In this document: positions 19,779 through 31,850 of the stretch, piece after piece
Layout: every line of letters starts with the position of its first letter
How positions within the stretch are numbered: position 1 is the stretch's first letter
Assembly (NCBI RefSeq): GCF_026151205.1
Contig: NC_087075.1
Location: 1,116,501-1,166,910 of the forward strand
DNA from: Bolinopsis microptera
Taxonomy: Eukaryota > Ctenophora > Tentaculata > Lobata > Bolinopsidae
DNA length: 50,410 nt
Reading direction: 5' to 3'
Made by a program: the position numbers and the translations under genes
Notes under the pieces: generated by a model
What the model was told of the DNA's origin: nothing
What the model saw: the letters and a program-made list of their open reading frames with translations, nothing else
The model's database searches: none

Positions 19779-19929
19779 AAATTTAATTCAGATGTGTGGG
19801 ACCAGCAGGTTTTTTGCCAGTGGACTATTTGAGGTATAGAAGGTGTGTGAATTCTGACTTAACTTAGGTAAAATTTATGACACAATAGATAGACTGTCGA
19901 AGTGGCAACGTCTTAGTTGAGGTTCTGAG

Positions 19930-20262
19930 TTACTGGGTGGCGCTCATTCTAGTCTGCCGAATCTCTATTCTATGTTCATGAACACGATAGCATGGGGTCT
20001 CCAGGTAAGTTCTGATTAAATCAAAACCAGAACAATCTCGCACTGATATTCAGTCTTTTTACCATCCTGTACATTAGTTCCATTAAATAGTTTAAGCTAA
20101 GTAAAGCTAAGTAAAGTGCGCGATGAACGTAAAGTAGCAGAACACAATTAATAATATTAGCTGCAGTGCTGAAATTACCTGGGGACCCCAGGCCATTATG
20201 TTCATAAACATATCCGCCGAATAAAGATTCGGCGGAATGACAGACTGAGCGCCACCCAGTAA
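19930..20262. mobile_element. Second, shorter fold-back element
   Basis: The left arm 19930-20008 and right arm 20175-20262 are imperfect reverse complements (ttactgggtggcgctca near the outer ends; cctggggaccccagg versus tggggtctccagg near the inner ends) around a loop of about 165 bp. The right arm contains its own 24-nt hairpin at 20213-20236 (tccgccgaat, loop aaag, attcggcgga). No coding sequence. Non-autonomous MITE-like or structured element. Confidence 0.65.
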
Positions 20263-21007
20263 TGCTGAAAGCAATTTCATAGATCAGTAAAGCTATGTAT
20301 AATTCAGGACAGTTTATCAAGGTCTAATTTGAATCACGTCGTGACCCACATTGTTGTTTCACTAAGCGAAAACCACGACACGATACATGATACAGCCGTT
20401 CACATAGCCATGTGCCTACGCGTACTGCGTGACGCGCTTGTTTCACAAGTAGGATCTTTTGCCGCCTCCGGCGGTCGCGCGCTACTGCAAGCGAGAGGGC
20501 TCTGGCTAGAGCAAATACAGCCGCGCACACGTGCGCGGCCGCAAGTCTACAACGTGTGGCAAGGTCTAACTGGGTTAAAGTTACCTGCTGACTGCTGCTG
20601 CTGAATGCTGCTGACTGCTGCTGACTGCTGCTAACTACTGCTGACTGCTGATTGATGGATGTTACTCGTCTAAATTTCTTCGAAGTAGCGCGCGCCGCTT
20701 TCTTCTCGAAATGTTATGGCCCAATGGCAAGTGCTACGAAGTAACGCGCGCTGGGCCAGACCATTAACAATGGTCAACTGCTAATAACTGCTGCTAACTG
20801 CTGCTAACGACTGCTAACTGCTGCAAATGTAAAATGGCGCGCGACATCAGCAGTAAGATCATAGATTCAACAATTTTTAAATAGGACAAAAATCAACGAA
20901 TTTCGTCCAATCCAATTCCGCGACTTTTATATTTACTGAAGCTCCAAAAGCCGCGCATCATCAAATGTGGCACCTACCCAGCAAAACTTACTACCTGGCG
21001 GTATTAC
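20263..21007. other. CpG-rich non-coding region with CTG-type repeats
   Basis: Richer in CpG (several gcgcgc) than the surroundings. Contains degenerate ctgctgact/ctgctaact repeats at about 20585-20650 and 20762-20822. A block at about 20666-20760 (tctaaatttcttcgaagtag...gggccag) recurs in degraded form at 41060-41100. No gene is supported; open frames are GC-driven. Confidence 0.5.
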
Positions 21008-21040
21008 TACCCAGCAGACCTTACCGGCTAGCGATATTAC
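20975..21040. repeat. 33-bp imperfect tandem duplication
   Basis: tacccagca begins at 20975 and again at 21008, and both units end in atattac or gtattac. Two copies with several substitutions. Confidence 0.6.
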
Positions 21041-21380
21041 TACAGGGTGATCGCCTTTTCGCAGCTTGTTGAAATCCGCGCGCTTTCGTAAGTTCATTGC
21101 ATTTGCACGCTTCAATTATTCCAAGAATGCAATTGTACCACGTACCACGTGATACGAGTCAGCCAATCAGAGAACAAGAATCCGTAAAGTTAAAGCTGCG
21201 CAGTTTTATAAGGCCTAAAATATGACTTTTCGCTATAATTCAAAATCTACATTGTTTTGAATTTGGCGATTGGGGAGCTAACTTTAGTTTTACGAGATAA
21301 GACGGCCATTTTGTTGAAAACCAGACGTTTCTATCTCTTTTACTTCCGAAGTTAGGCCCCTAACGTTAAGGTTTCCTGGG
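21008..21380 (+). repeat. Left flank block of the 366-bp satellite, repeated on the right side
   Basis: About 370 bp directly preceding the satellite (landmarks cagggtgatcgcc, cacgcttcaattattccaag, gacggccattttg, cttccgaagttaggcccc). A degraded copy in the same orientation lies at about 39915-40290, beyond the array. Either a dispersed repeat associated with the satellite or part of a larger duplicated unit. Confidence 0.75.
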
Positions 21381-24300
21381 AATTAGTCAATCATTTATAC
21401 ATGCCAAATGACACGATTGAGGTGCTGGAAGTTTGATTCGGGTCGGAGAAAGCTCACAGCAGAAATCTTAAGAAAACGAAAAGTTGTATTTTCAAAACTC
21501 TGTCCCATTTTCAGATGTGAAAATTTCTGAACGCACATTTGTCAGATTGGATGAAATTTTTGCCCACAAACCAATTAGTCAGTTAATTGATGATGGTATG
21601 AAACCAAATTGGGGTACTGGAAGTCAAAATCTCGAAAAAAATTGGAAAATCATACTGTCCCATACTCTGTCCCATTTTCAGTTTTTGAAGCTGAAACTTC
21701 CAGGGCCGAAATTTTACAGTTTTGGCCGAATTTCTGACCCGCAACCAATTAGTCAGTCATTTATAGATGCCAAATGACACGATTGAGGTTCTGGAAGTTT
21801 GATTCTGGTCGGAGGAAGCTCACAGCAGAAATCTTAAGAAAACGAAAAGTTGTATTTTCAAAACTCTGTCCCATTTTCAGATGTGAAAATTTCTGAACGC
21901 ACATTTGACAGATTGGATGAAATTTTTGCCCACAAACCAATTAGTCAGTTAATTGATGATGGTTTGACATGAAACCAAATCGGGGTACTGGAAGTCAAAA
22001 TCTCGAAAAAAATTGGAAAATCATACTGTCCCATACTCTGTCCCATTTTCAGTTTTTGAAGCTGAAACTTCCAGGGCCTAAATTTTACAGTTTTGGCCGA
22101 ATTTCTGACCCGCAACCAATTAGTCAGTCATTTATAGATGCCAAATGACACGATTGAGGTGCTGGAAGTTTGATTCGGGTCGGAGGAAGCTCACAGCAGA
22201 AATCTTAAGAAAACGAAAAGTTTTTAAAAAAAACTCTGTCCCATTTTCAGATGTGAAAATTTCTGAACGCACATTTGACAGATTGGATGAAATTTTTGCC
22301 CACAAACTAATTAGTCAGTTAATTGATGATGGTATGAAACCAAATTGGGGTACTGGAAGTCAAAATCTCGAAAAAAATTGGAAAATCATACTGTCCCATA
22401 CTCTGTCCCATTTTCAGTTTTTGAAGCTGAAACTTCCAGGGCCTAAATTTTACAGTTTTGGCCGAATTTCTGACCCGCAACCAATTAGTCAGTCATTTAT
22501 AGATGCCAAATGACACGATTGAGGTGCTGGAAGTTTGATTCGGGTCGGAGGAAGCTCACAGCAGAAATCTTAAGAAAACGAAAAGTTTAAAAAAAAAACT
22601 CTGTCCCATTTTCAGATGTGAAAATTTCTGAACGCACATTTGACAGATTGGATGAAATTTTTGCCCACAAACCAATTAGTCAGTTAATTGATGATGGTTT
22701 GAAACCAAATCGGGGTACTGGAAGTCAAAATCTCGAAAAAAATTGGAAAATCATACTGTCCCATACTCTGTCCCATTTTCAGTTTTTGAAGCTGAAACTT
22801 CCAGGGCCGAAATTTTACAGTTTTGGCCGAATTTCTGACCCGCAACCAATTAGTCAGTCATTTATAGATGCCAAATGACACGATTGAGGTGCTGGAAGTT
22901 TGATTCGGGTCGGAGGAAGCTCACAGCAGAAATCTTAAGAAAACGAAAAGTTTAAAAAAAAAACTCTGTCCCATTTTCAGATGTGATAATTTCTGAACGC
23001 ACATTTGACAGATTGGATGAAATTTTTGCCCACAAACCAATTAGTCAGTTAATTGATGATGGTATGAAACCAAATTGGGGTACTGGAAGTCAAAACCTCG
23101 AAAAAAATTGGAAAATCATACTGTCCCATACTCTGTCCCATTTTCAGTTTTTGAAGCTGAAACTTCCAGGGCCGAAATTTTACAGTTTTGGCCGAATTTC
23201 TGACCCGCAACCAATTAGTCAGTCATTTATAGATGCCAAATGACACGATTGAGGTGCTGGAAGTTTGATTCGGGTCGGAGAAAGCTCACAGCAGAAATCT
23301 TAAGAAAACGAAAAGTTTTTTTCAAAAAACTCTGTCCCATTTTCAGATGTGAAAATTTCTGAACGCACATTTGACAGATTGGATGAAATTTTTGCCCACA
23401 AACCAATTAGTCAGTTAATTGATGATGGTATGAAACCAAATTGGGGTACTGGAAGTCAAAATCTCGAAAAAAATTGGAAAATCATACTGTCCCATACTCT
23501 GTCCCATTTTCAGTTTTTGAAGCTGAAACTTCCAGGGCCGAAATTTTACAGTTTTGGCCGAATTTCTGACCCGCAACCAATTAGTCAGTCATTTATAGAT
23601 GCCAAATGACACGATTGAGGTGCTGGAAGTTTGATTCGGGTCGGAGGAAGCTCACAGCAGAAATCTTAAGAAAACGAAAAGTTTTTTTTTAAAAACTCTG
23701 TCCCATTTTCAGATGTGAAAATTTCTGAACGCACATTTGACAGATTGGATGAAATTTTTGCCCACAAACCAATTAGTCAGTTAATTGATGATGGTATGAA
23801 ACCAAATTGGGGTACTGGAAGTCAAAATCTCGAAAAAAATTGGAAAATCATACTGTCCCATACTCTGTCCCATTTTCAGTTTTTGAAGCTGAAACTTCCA
23901 GGGCCGAAATTTTACAGTTTTGGCCGAATTTCTGACCCGCAACCAATTAGTCAGTCATTTATAGATGCCAAATGACACGATTGAGGTGCTGGAAGTTTGA
24001 TTCGGGTCGGAGGAAGCTCACAGCAGAAATCTTAAGAAAACGAAAAGTTGTATTTTCAAAACTCTGTCCCATTTTCAGATGTGAAAATTTCTGAACGCAC
24101 ATTTGACAGATTGGATGAAATTTTTGCCCACAAACCAATTAGTCAGTTAATTGATGATGGTATGAAACCAAATTGGGGTACTGGAAGTCAAAATCTCGAA
24201 AAAAATTGGAAAATCATACTGTCCCATACTCTGTCCCATTTTCAGTTTTTGAAGCTGAAACTTCCAGGGCCGAAATTTTACAGTTTTGGCCGAATTTCTG

Positions 24301-27300
24301 ACCCGCAACCAATTAGTCAGTCATTTATAGATGACAAATGACACGATTGAGGTGCTGGAAGTTTGATTCGGGTCGGAGGAAGCTCACAGCAGAAATCTTA
24401 AGAAAACGAAAAGTTTTTTTAAAAAAACTCTGTCCCATTTTCAGATGTGAAAATTTCTGAACGCACATTTGACAGATTGGATGAAATTTTTGCCCACAAA
24501 CCAATTAGTCAGTTAATTGATGATGGTATGAAACCAAATTGGGGTACTGGAAGTCAAAATCTCGAAAAAAATTGGAAAATCATACTGTCCCATACTCTGT
24601 CCCATTTTCAGTTTTTGAAGCTGAAACTTCCAGGGCCGAAATTTTACAGTTTTGGCCGAATTTCTGACCCGCAACCAATTAGTCAGTCATTTATAGATGC
24701 CAAATGACACGATTGAGGTGCTGGAAGTTTGATTCGGGTCGGAGGAAGCTCACAGCAGAAATCTTAAGAAAACGAAAAGTTGTATTTTCAAAACTCTGTC
24801 CCATTTTCAGATGTGAAAATTTCTGAACGCACATTTGACAGATTTGATGAAATTTTTGCCCACAAACCAATTAGTCAGTTAATTGATGATGGTATGAAAC
24901 CAAATTGGGGTACTGGAAATCAAAATCTCGAAAAAAATTGGAAAATCATACTGTCCCATACTCTGTCCCATTTTCAGTTTTTGAAGCTGAAACTTCCAGG
25001 GCCGAAATTTTACAGTTTTGGCCGAATTTCTGACCCGCAACCAATTAGTCAGTCATTTATAGATGCCAAATGACACGATTGAGGTGCTGGAAGTTTGATT
25101 CGGGTCGGAGGAAGCTCACAGCAGAAATCTTAAGAAAACGAAAAGTTGTATTTTCAAAACTCTGTCCCATTTTCAGATGTGAAAATTTCTGAACGCACAT
25201 TTGACAGATTTGATGAAATTTTTGCCCACAAACCAATTAGTCAGTTAATTGATGATGGTATGAAACCAAATTGGGGTACTGGAAGTCAAAATCTCGAAAA
25301 AAATTGGAAAATCATACTGTCCCATACTCTGTCCCATTTTCAGTTTTTGAAGCTGAAACTTCCAGGGCCGAAATTTTACAGTTTTGGCCGAATTTCTGAC
25401 CCGCAACCAATTAGTCAGTCATTTATAGATGCCAAATGACACGATTGAGGTGCTGGAAGTTTGATTCGGGTCGGAGGAAGCTCACAGCAGAAATCTTAAG
25501 AAAACGAAAAGTTTTTTTTAAAAAACTCTGTCCCATTTTCAGATGTGAAAATTTCTGAACGCACATTTGACAGATTGGATGAAATTTTTGCCCACAAACC
25601 AATTAGTCAGTTAATTGATGATGGTATGAAACCAAATTGGGGTACTGGAAGTCAAAATCTCGAAAAAAATTGGAAAATCATACTGTCCCATACTCTGTCC
25701 CATTTTCAGTTTTTGAAGCTGAAACTTCCAGGGCCGAAATTTTACAGTTTTGGCCGAATTTCTGACCCGCAACCAATTAGTCAGTCATTTATAGATGCCA
25801 AATGACACGATTGAGGTGCTGGAAGTTTGATTCGGGTCGGAGGAAGCTCACAGCAGAAATCTTAAGAAAACGAAAAGTTGTATTTTCAAAACTCTGTCCC
25901 ATTTTCAGATGTGAAAATTTCTGAACGCACATTTGACAGATTTGATGAAATTTTTGCCCACAAACCAATTAGTCAGTTAATTGATGATGGTATGAAACCA
26001 AATTGGGGTACTGGAAATCAAAATCTCGAAAAAAATTGGAAAATCATACTGTCCCATACTCTGTCCCATTTTCAGTTTTTGAAGCTGAAACTTCCAGGGC
26101 CGAAATTTTACAGTTTTGGCCGAATTTCTGACCCGCAACCAATTAGTCAGTCATTTATAGATGCCAAATGACACGATTGAGGTGCTGGAAGTTTGATTCG
26201 GGTCGGAGGAAGCTCACAGCAGAAATCTTAAGAAAACGAAAAGTTGTATTTTCAAAACTCTGTCCCATTTTCAGATGTGAAAATTTCTGAACGCACATTT
26301 GACAGATTGGATGAAATTTTTGCCCACAAACTAATTAGTCAGTTAATTGATGATGTTATGAAACCAAATTGGGGTACTGGAAGTCAAATTCTCGAAAAAA
26401 TTGGAAAATCATACTGTCCCATACTCTGTCCCATTTTCAGTTTTTAAAGCTGAAACTTCCAGGGCCGAAATTTTACAGTTTTGGCCGAATTTCTGACCCG
26501 CAACCAATTAGTCAGTCATTTATAGATGCCAAATGACACGATTGAGGTGCTGGAAGTTTGATTCGGGTCGGAGGAAGCTCACAGCAGAAATCTTAAGAAA
26601 CGAAAAGTTGTATTTTCAAAACTCTGTCCCATTTTTAGATGTGAAAATTTCTAAACGCACATTTGACAGATTGGATGAAATTTTTGCCCACAAACCAATT
26701 AGTCAGTTAATTGATGATGGTATGAAACCAAATTGGGGTACTGGAAGTCAAAATCTCGAAAAAAATTGGAAAATCATACTGTCCCATACTCTGTCCCATT
26801 TTCAGTTTTTGAAGCTGAAACTTCCAGGGCCGAAATTTTACAGTTTTGGCCAAATTTCTGACCTGCAACCAATAAGTCAGTCATTTATAGATGCCAAATG
26901 ACACGATTGAGGTGCTGGAAGTTTGATTCGGGTCGGAGGAAGCTCACAGCAGAAATCTTAAGAAAACGAAAACGAAAAGTTGTATTTTCAAAACTCTGTC
27001 CCATTTTCAGATGTGAAAATTTCTGAACGCACATTTGACAGATTGGATGAAATTTTTGCCCACAAACCAATTAGTCAGTTAATTGATGATGGTATGAAAC
27101 CAAATTGGGGTACTGGAAGTCAAAATCTCGAAAAAAATTGGAAAATCATACTGTCCCATACTCTGTCCCATTTTCAGTTTTTGAAGCTGAAACTTCCAGG
27201 GCCGAAATTTTACAGTTTTGGCCGAATTTCTGACCCGCAACCAATTAGTCAGTCATTTATAGATGCCAAATGACACGATTGAGGTGCTGGAAGTTTGATT

Positions 27301-30300
27301 CGGGTCGGAGGAAGCTCACAGCAGAAATCTTAAGAAAACGAAAAGTTGTATTTTCAAAACTCTGTCCCATTTTTAGATGTGAAAATTTCTAAACGCACAT
27401 TTGACAGATTGGATGAAATTTTTGCCCACAAACCAATTAGTCAGTTAATTGATGATGGTATGAAACCAAATTGGGGTACTGGAAGTCAAAATCTCGAAAA
27501 AAATTGGAAAATCATACTGTCCCATACTCTGTCCCATTTTCAGTTTTTGAAGCTGAAACTTCCAGGGCCGAAATTTTACAGTTTTGGCCAAATTTCTGAC
27601 CTGCAACCAATAAGTCAGTCATTTATAGATGCCAAATGACACGATTGAGGTGCTGGAAGTTTGATTCGGGTCGGAGGAAGCTCACAGCAGAAATCTTAAG
27701 AAAACGAAAAGTTGTATTTTCAAAACTCTGTCCCATTTTCAGATGTGAAAATTTCTGAACGCACATTTGACAGATTGGATGAAATTTTTGCCCACAAACC
27801 AATTAGTCAGTTAATTGATGATGGTATGAAACCAAATTGGGGTACTGGAAGTCAAAATCTCGAAAAAAATTGGAAAATCATACTGTCCCATACTCTGTCC
27901 CATTTTCAGTTTTTGAAGCTGAAACTTCCAGGGCCGAAATTTTACAGTTTTGGCCGAATTTCTGACCCGCAACCAATTAGTCAGTCATTTATAGATGCCA
28001 AATGACACGATTGAGGTGCTGGAAGTTTGATTCGGGTCGGAGGAAGCTCACAGCAGAAATCTTAAGAAAACGAAAAGTTGTATTTTCAAAACTCTGTCCC
28101 ATTTTCAGATGTGAAAATTTCTGAACGCACATTTGACAGATTTGATGAAATTTTTGCCCACAAACCAATTAGTCAGTTAATTGATGATGGTATGAAACCA
28201 AATTGGGGTACTGGAAATCAAAATCTCGAAAAAAATTGGAAAATCATACTGTCCCATACTCTGTCCCATTTTCAGTTTTTGAAGCTGAAACTTCCAGGGC
28301 CGAAATTTTACAGTTTTGGCCGAATTTCTGACCCGCAACCAATTAGTCAGTCATTTATAGATGCCAAATGACACGATTGAGGTGCTGGAAGTTTGATTCG
28401 GGTCGGAGGAAGCTCACAGCAGAAATCTTAAGAAAACGAAAAGTTGTATTTTCAAAACTCTGTCCCATTTTCAGATGTGAAAATTTCTGAACGCACATTT
28501 GACAGATTGGATGAAATTTTTGCCCACAAACTAATTAGTCAGTTAATTGATGATGGTATGAAACCAAATTGGGGTACTGGAAGTCAAATTCTCGAAAAAA
28601 ATTGGAAAATCATACTGTCCCATACTCTGTCCCATTTTCAGTTTTTGAAGCTGAAACTTCCAGGGCCGAAATTTTACAGTTTTGGCCGAATTTCTGACCC
28701 GCAACCAATTAGTCAGTCATTTATAGATGCCAAATGACACGATTGAGGTGCTGGAATTTTGATTCGGGTCGGAGGAAGCTCACAGCAGAAATCTTAAGAA
28801 AACGAAAAGTTGTATTTTCAAAAAACTCTGTCCCATTTTCAGATGTGAAAATTTCTGAACGCACATTTGACGAATTGGATGAAATTTTTGCCCACAAACC
28901 AATTAGTCAGTTAATTGATGATGGTATGAAACCAAATTGGGGTACTGGAAGTCAAAACCTCGAAAAAAATTGGAAAATCATACTGTCCCATACTCTGTCC
29001 CATTTTCAGTTTTTGAAGCTGAAACTTCCAGGGCCGAAATTTTACAGTTTTGGCCGAATTTCTGACCCGCAACCAATTAGTCAGTCATTTATAGATGCCA
29101 AATGACACGATTGAGGTGCTGGAAGTTTGATTCGGGTCGGAGGAAGCTCACAGCAGAAATCTTAAGAAAACGAAAAGTTGTATTTTCAAAACTCTGTCCC
29201 ATTTTCAGATGTGAAAATTTCTGAACGCACATTTGACAGATTGGATGAAATTTTTGCCCACAAACCAATTAGTCAATTAATTGATGATGGTATGAAACCA
29301 AATTGGGGTACTGGAAGTCAAAATCTCGAAAAAAATTGGAAAATCATACTGTCCCATACTCTGTCCCATTTTCAGTTTTTGAAGCTGAAACTTCCAGGGC
29401 CGAAATTTTACAGTTTTGGCCGAATTTCTGACCCGCAACCAATTAGTCAGTCATTTATAGATGCCAAATGACACGATTGAGGTGCTGGAAGTTTGATTCG
29501 GGTCGGAGGAAGCTCACAGCAGAAATCTTAAGAAAACGAAAAGTTGTATTTTCAAAACTCTGTCCCATTTTCAGATGTGAAAATTTATGAACGCACAATT
29601 GACAGATTGGATGAAATTTTTGCCCACAAACCAATTAGTCAGTTAATTGATGATGGTATGAAACCAAATTGGGGTACTGGAAGTCAAAACCTCGAAAAAA
29701 ATTGGAAAATCATACTGTCCCATACTCTGTCCCATTTTCAGTTTTTGAAGCTGAAACTTCCAGGGCCGAAATTTTACAGTTTTGGCCGAATTTCTGACCC
29801 GCAACCAATTAGTCAGTCATTTATAGATGCCAAATGACACGATTGAGGTGCTGGAAGTTTGATTCGGGTCGGAGGAAGCTCTCAGCAGAAATCTTAAGAA
29901 AACGAAAAGTTGTATTTCAAAACTCTGTCCCATTTTCAGATGTGAAAATTTCTGAACGCACATTTGACAGATTTGATGAAATTTTTGCCCACAAACCAAT
30001 TAGTCAGTTAATTGATGATGGTATGAAACCAAATTGGGGTACTGGAAGTCAAAATCTCGAAAAAAATTGGAAAATCATACTGTCCCATACTCTGTCCCAT
30101 TTTCAGTTTTTGAAGCTGAAACTTCCAGGGCCGAAATTTTACATTTTTTGGCCGAATTTCTGACCCGCAACCAATTAGTCAGTCATTTATAGATGCCAAA
30201 TGACACGATTGAGGTGCTGGAAGTTTGATTCGGGTCGGAGGAAGCTCACAGCAGAAATCTAAGAAAACGAAAAGTTGTATTTTCAAAACTCTGTCCCATT

Positions 30301-31850
30301 TTCAGATGTGAAAATTTCTGAACGCACATTTGACAGATTTGATGAAATTTTTGCCCACAAACCAATTAGTCAGTTAATTGATGATGGTATGAAACCAAAT
30401 TGGGGTACTGGAAATCAAAATCTCGAAAAAAATTGGAAAATCATACTGTCCCATACTCTGTCCCATTTTCAGTTTTTTGAAGCTGAAACTTCCAGGGCCG
30501 AAATTTTACAGTTTTGGCCGAATTTCTGACCCGCAACCAATTAGTCAGTCATTTATAGATGCCAAATGACACGATTGAGGTGCTGGAAGTTTGATTCGGG
30601 TCGGAGGAAGCTCACAGCAGGAAATCTTAAGAAAACGAAAAGTTGTATTTTCAAAACTCTGTCCCATTTTCAGATGTGAAAATTTCTGAACGCACATTTG
30701 ACAGATTGGATGAAATTTTTGCCCACAAACTAATTAGTCAGTTAATTGATGATGGTATGAAACCAAATTGGGGTACTGGAAGTCAAATTCTCGAAAAAAA
30801 TTGGAAAATCATACTGTCCCATACTCTGTCCCATTTTCAGTTTTTGAAGCTGAAACTTCCAGGGCCGAAATTTTACAGTTTTGGCCGAATTTCTGACCCG
30901 CAACCAATTAGTCAGTCATTTATAGATGCCAAATGACACGATTGAGGTGCTGGAATTTTGATTCGGGTCGGAGGAAGCTCACAGCAGAAATCTTAAGAAA
31001 ACGAAAAGTTGTATTTTCAAAAAACTCTGTCCCATTTTCAGATGTGAAAATTTCTGAACGCACATTTGACGAATTGGATGAAATTTTTGCCCACAAACCA
31101 ATTAGTCAGTTAATTGATGATGGTATGAAACCAAATTGGGGTACTGGAAGTCAAAACCTCGAAAAAAATTGGAAAATCATACTGTCCCATACTCTGTCCC
31201 ATTTTCAGTTTTTGAAGCTGAAACTTCCAGGGCCGAAATTTTACAGTTTTGGCCGAATTTCTGACCCGCAACCAATTAGTCAGTCATTTATAGATGCCAA
31301 ATGACACGATTGAGGTGCTGGAAGTTTGATTCGAGGTCGGAGGAAGCTCACAGCAGAAATCTTAAGAAAACGAAAAGTTGTATTTTCAAAACTCTGTCCC
31401 ATTTTCAGATGTGAAAATTTCTGAACGCACATTTGACAGATTGGATGAAATTTTTGCCCACAAACCAATTAGTCAATTAATTGATGATGGTATGAAACCA
31501 AATTGGGGTACTGGAAGTCAAAATCTCGAAAAAAATTGGAAAATCATACTGTCCCATACTCTGTCCCATTTTCAGTTTTTGAAGCTGAAACTTCCAGGGC
31601 CGAAATTTTACAGTTTTGGCCGAATTTCTGACCCGCAACCAATTAGTCAGTCATTTATAGATGCCAAATGACACGATTGAGGTGCTGGAAGTTTGATTCG
31701 GGTCGGAGGAAGCTCACAGCAGAAATCTTAAGAAAACGAAAAGTTGTATTTTCAAAACTCTGTCCCATTTTCAGATGTGAAAATTTATGAACGCACAATT
31801 GACAGATTGGATGAAATTTTTGCCCACAAACCAATTAGTCAGTTAATTGA
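21381..31850 (+). repeat. 366-bp satellite array, well-preserved part
   Basis: About 28.6 head-to-tail copies of a 366-bp unit with few differences. Each unit is itself an old dimer: the 17-mer ctctgtcccattttcag and the motif accaattagtcagt occur twice per unit, with anchors spaced 167+199 bp and 174+192 bp, giving an ancestral monomer near 183 bp. Unit variants recur every six copies (about 2200 bp), best seen in 28078-30274 versus 30275-32100. The 366-bp length keeps reading frame, so each unit shows a frame of 86-122 codons; most of these lack an ATG at the 5' end and I do not regard them as genes. Confidence 0.97.

Noticed and set aside
20324-20604. Arg/Ala-rich frames on both strands in the CpG-rich region
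   Set aside because: Open frames are expected from GC-rich composition, and the two strands overlap each other without recognisable domains.
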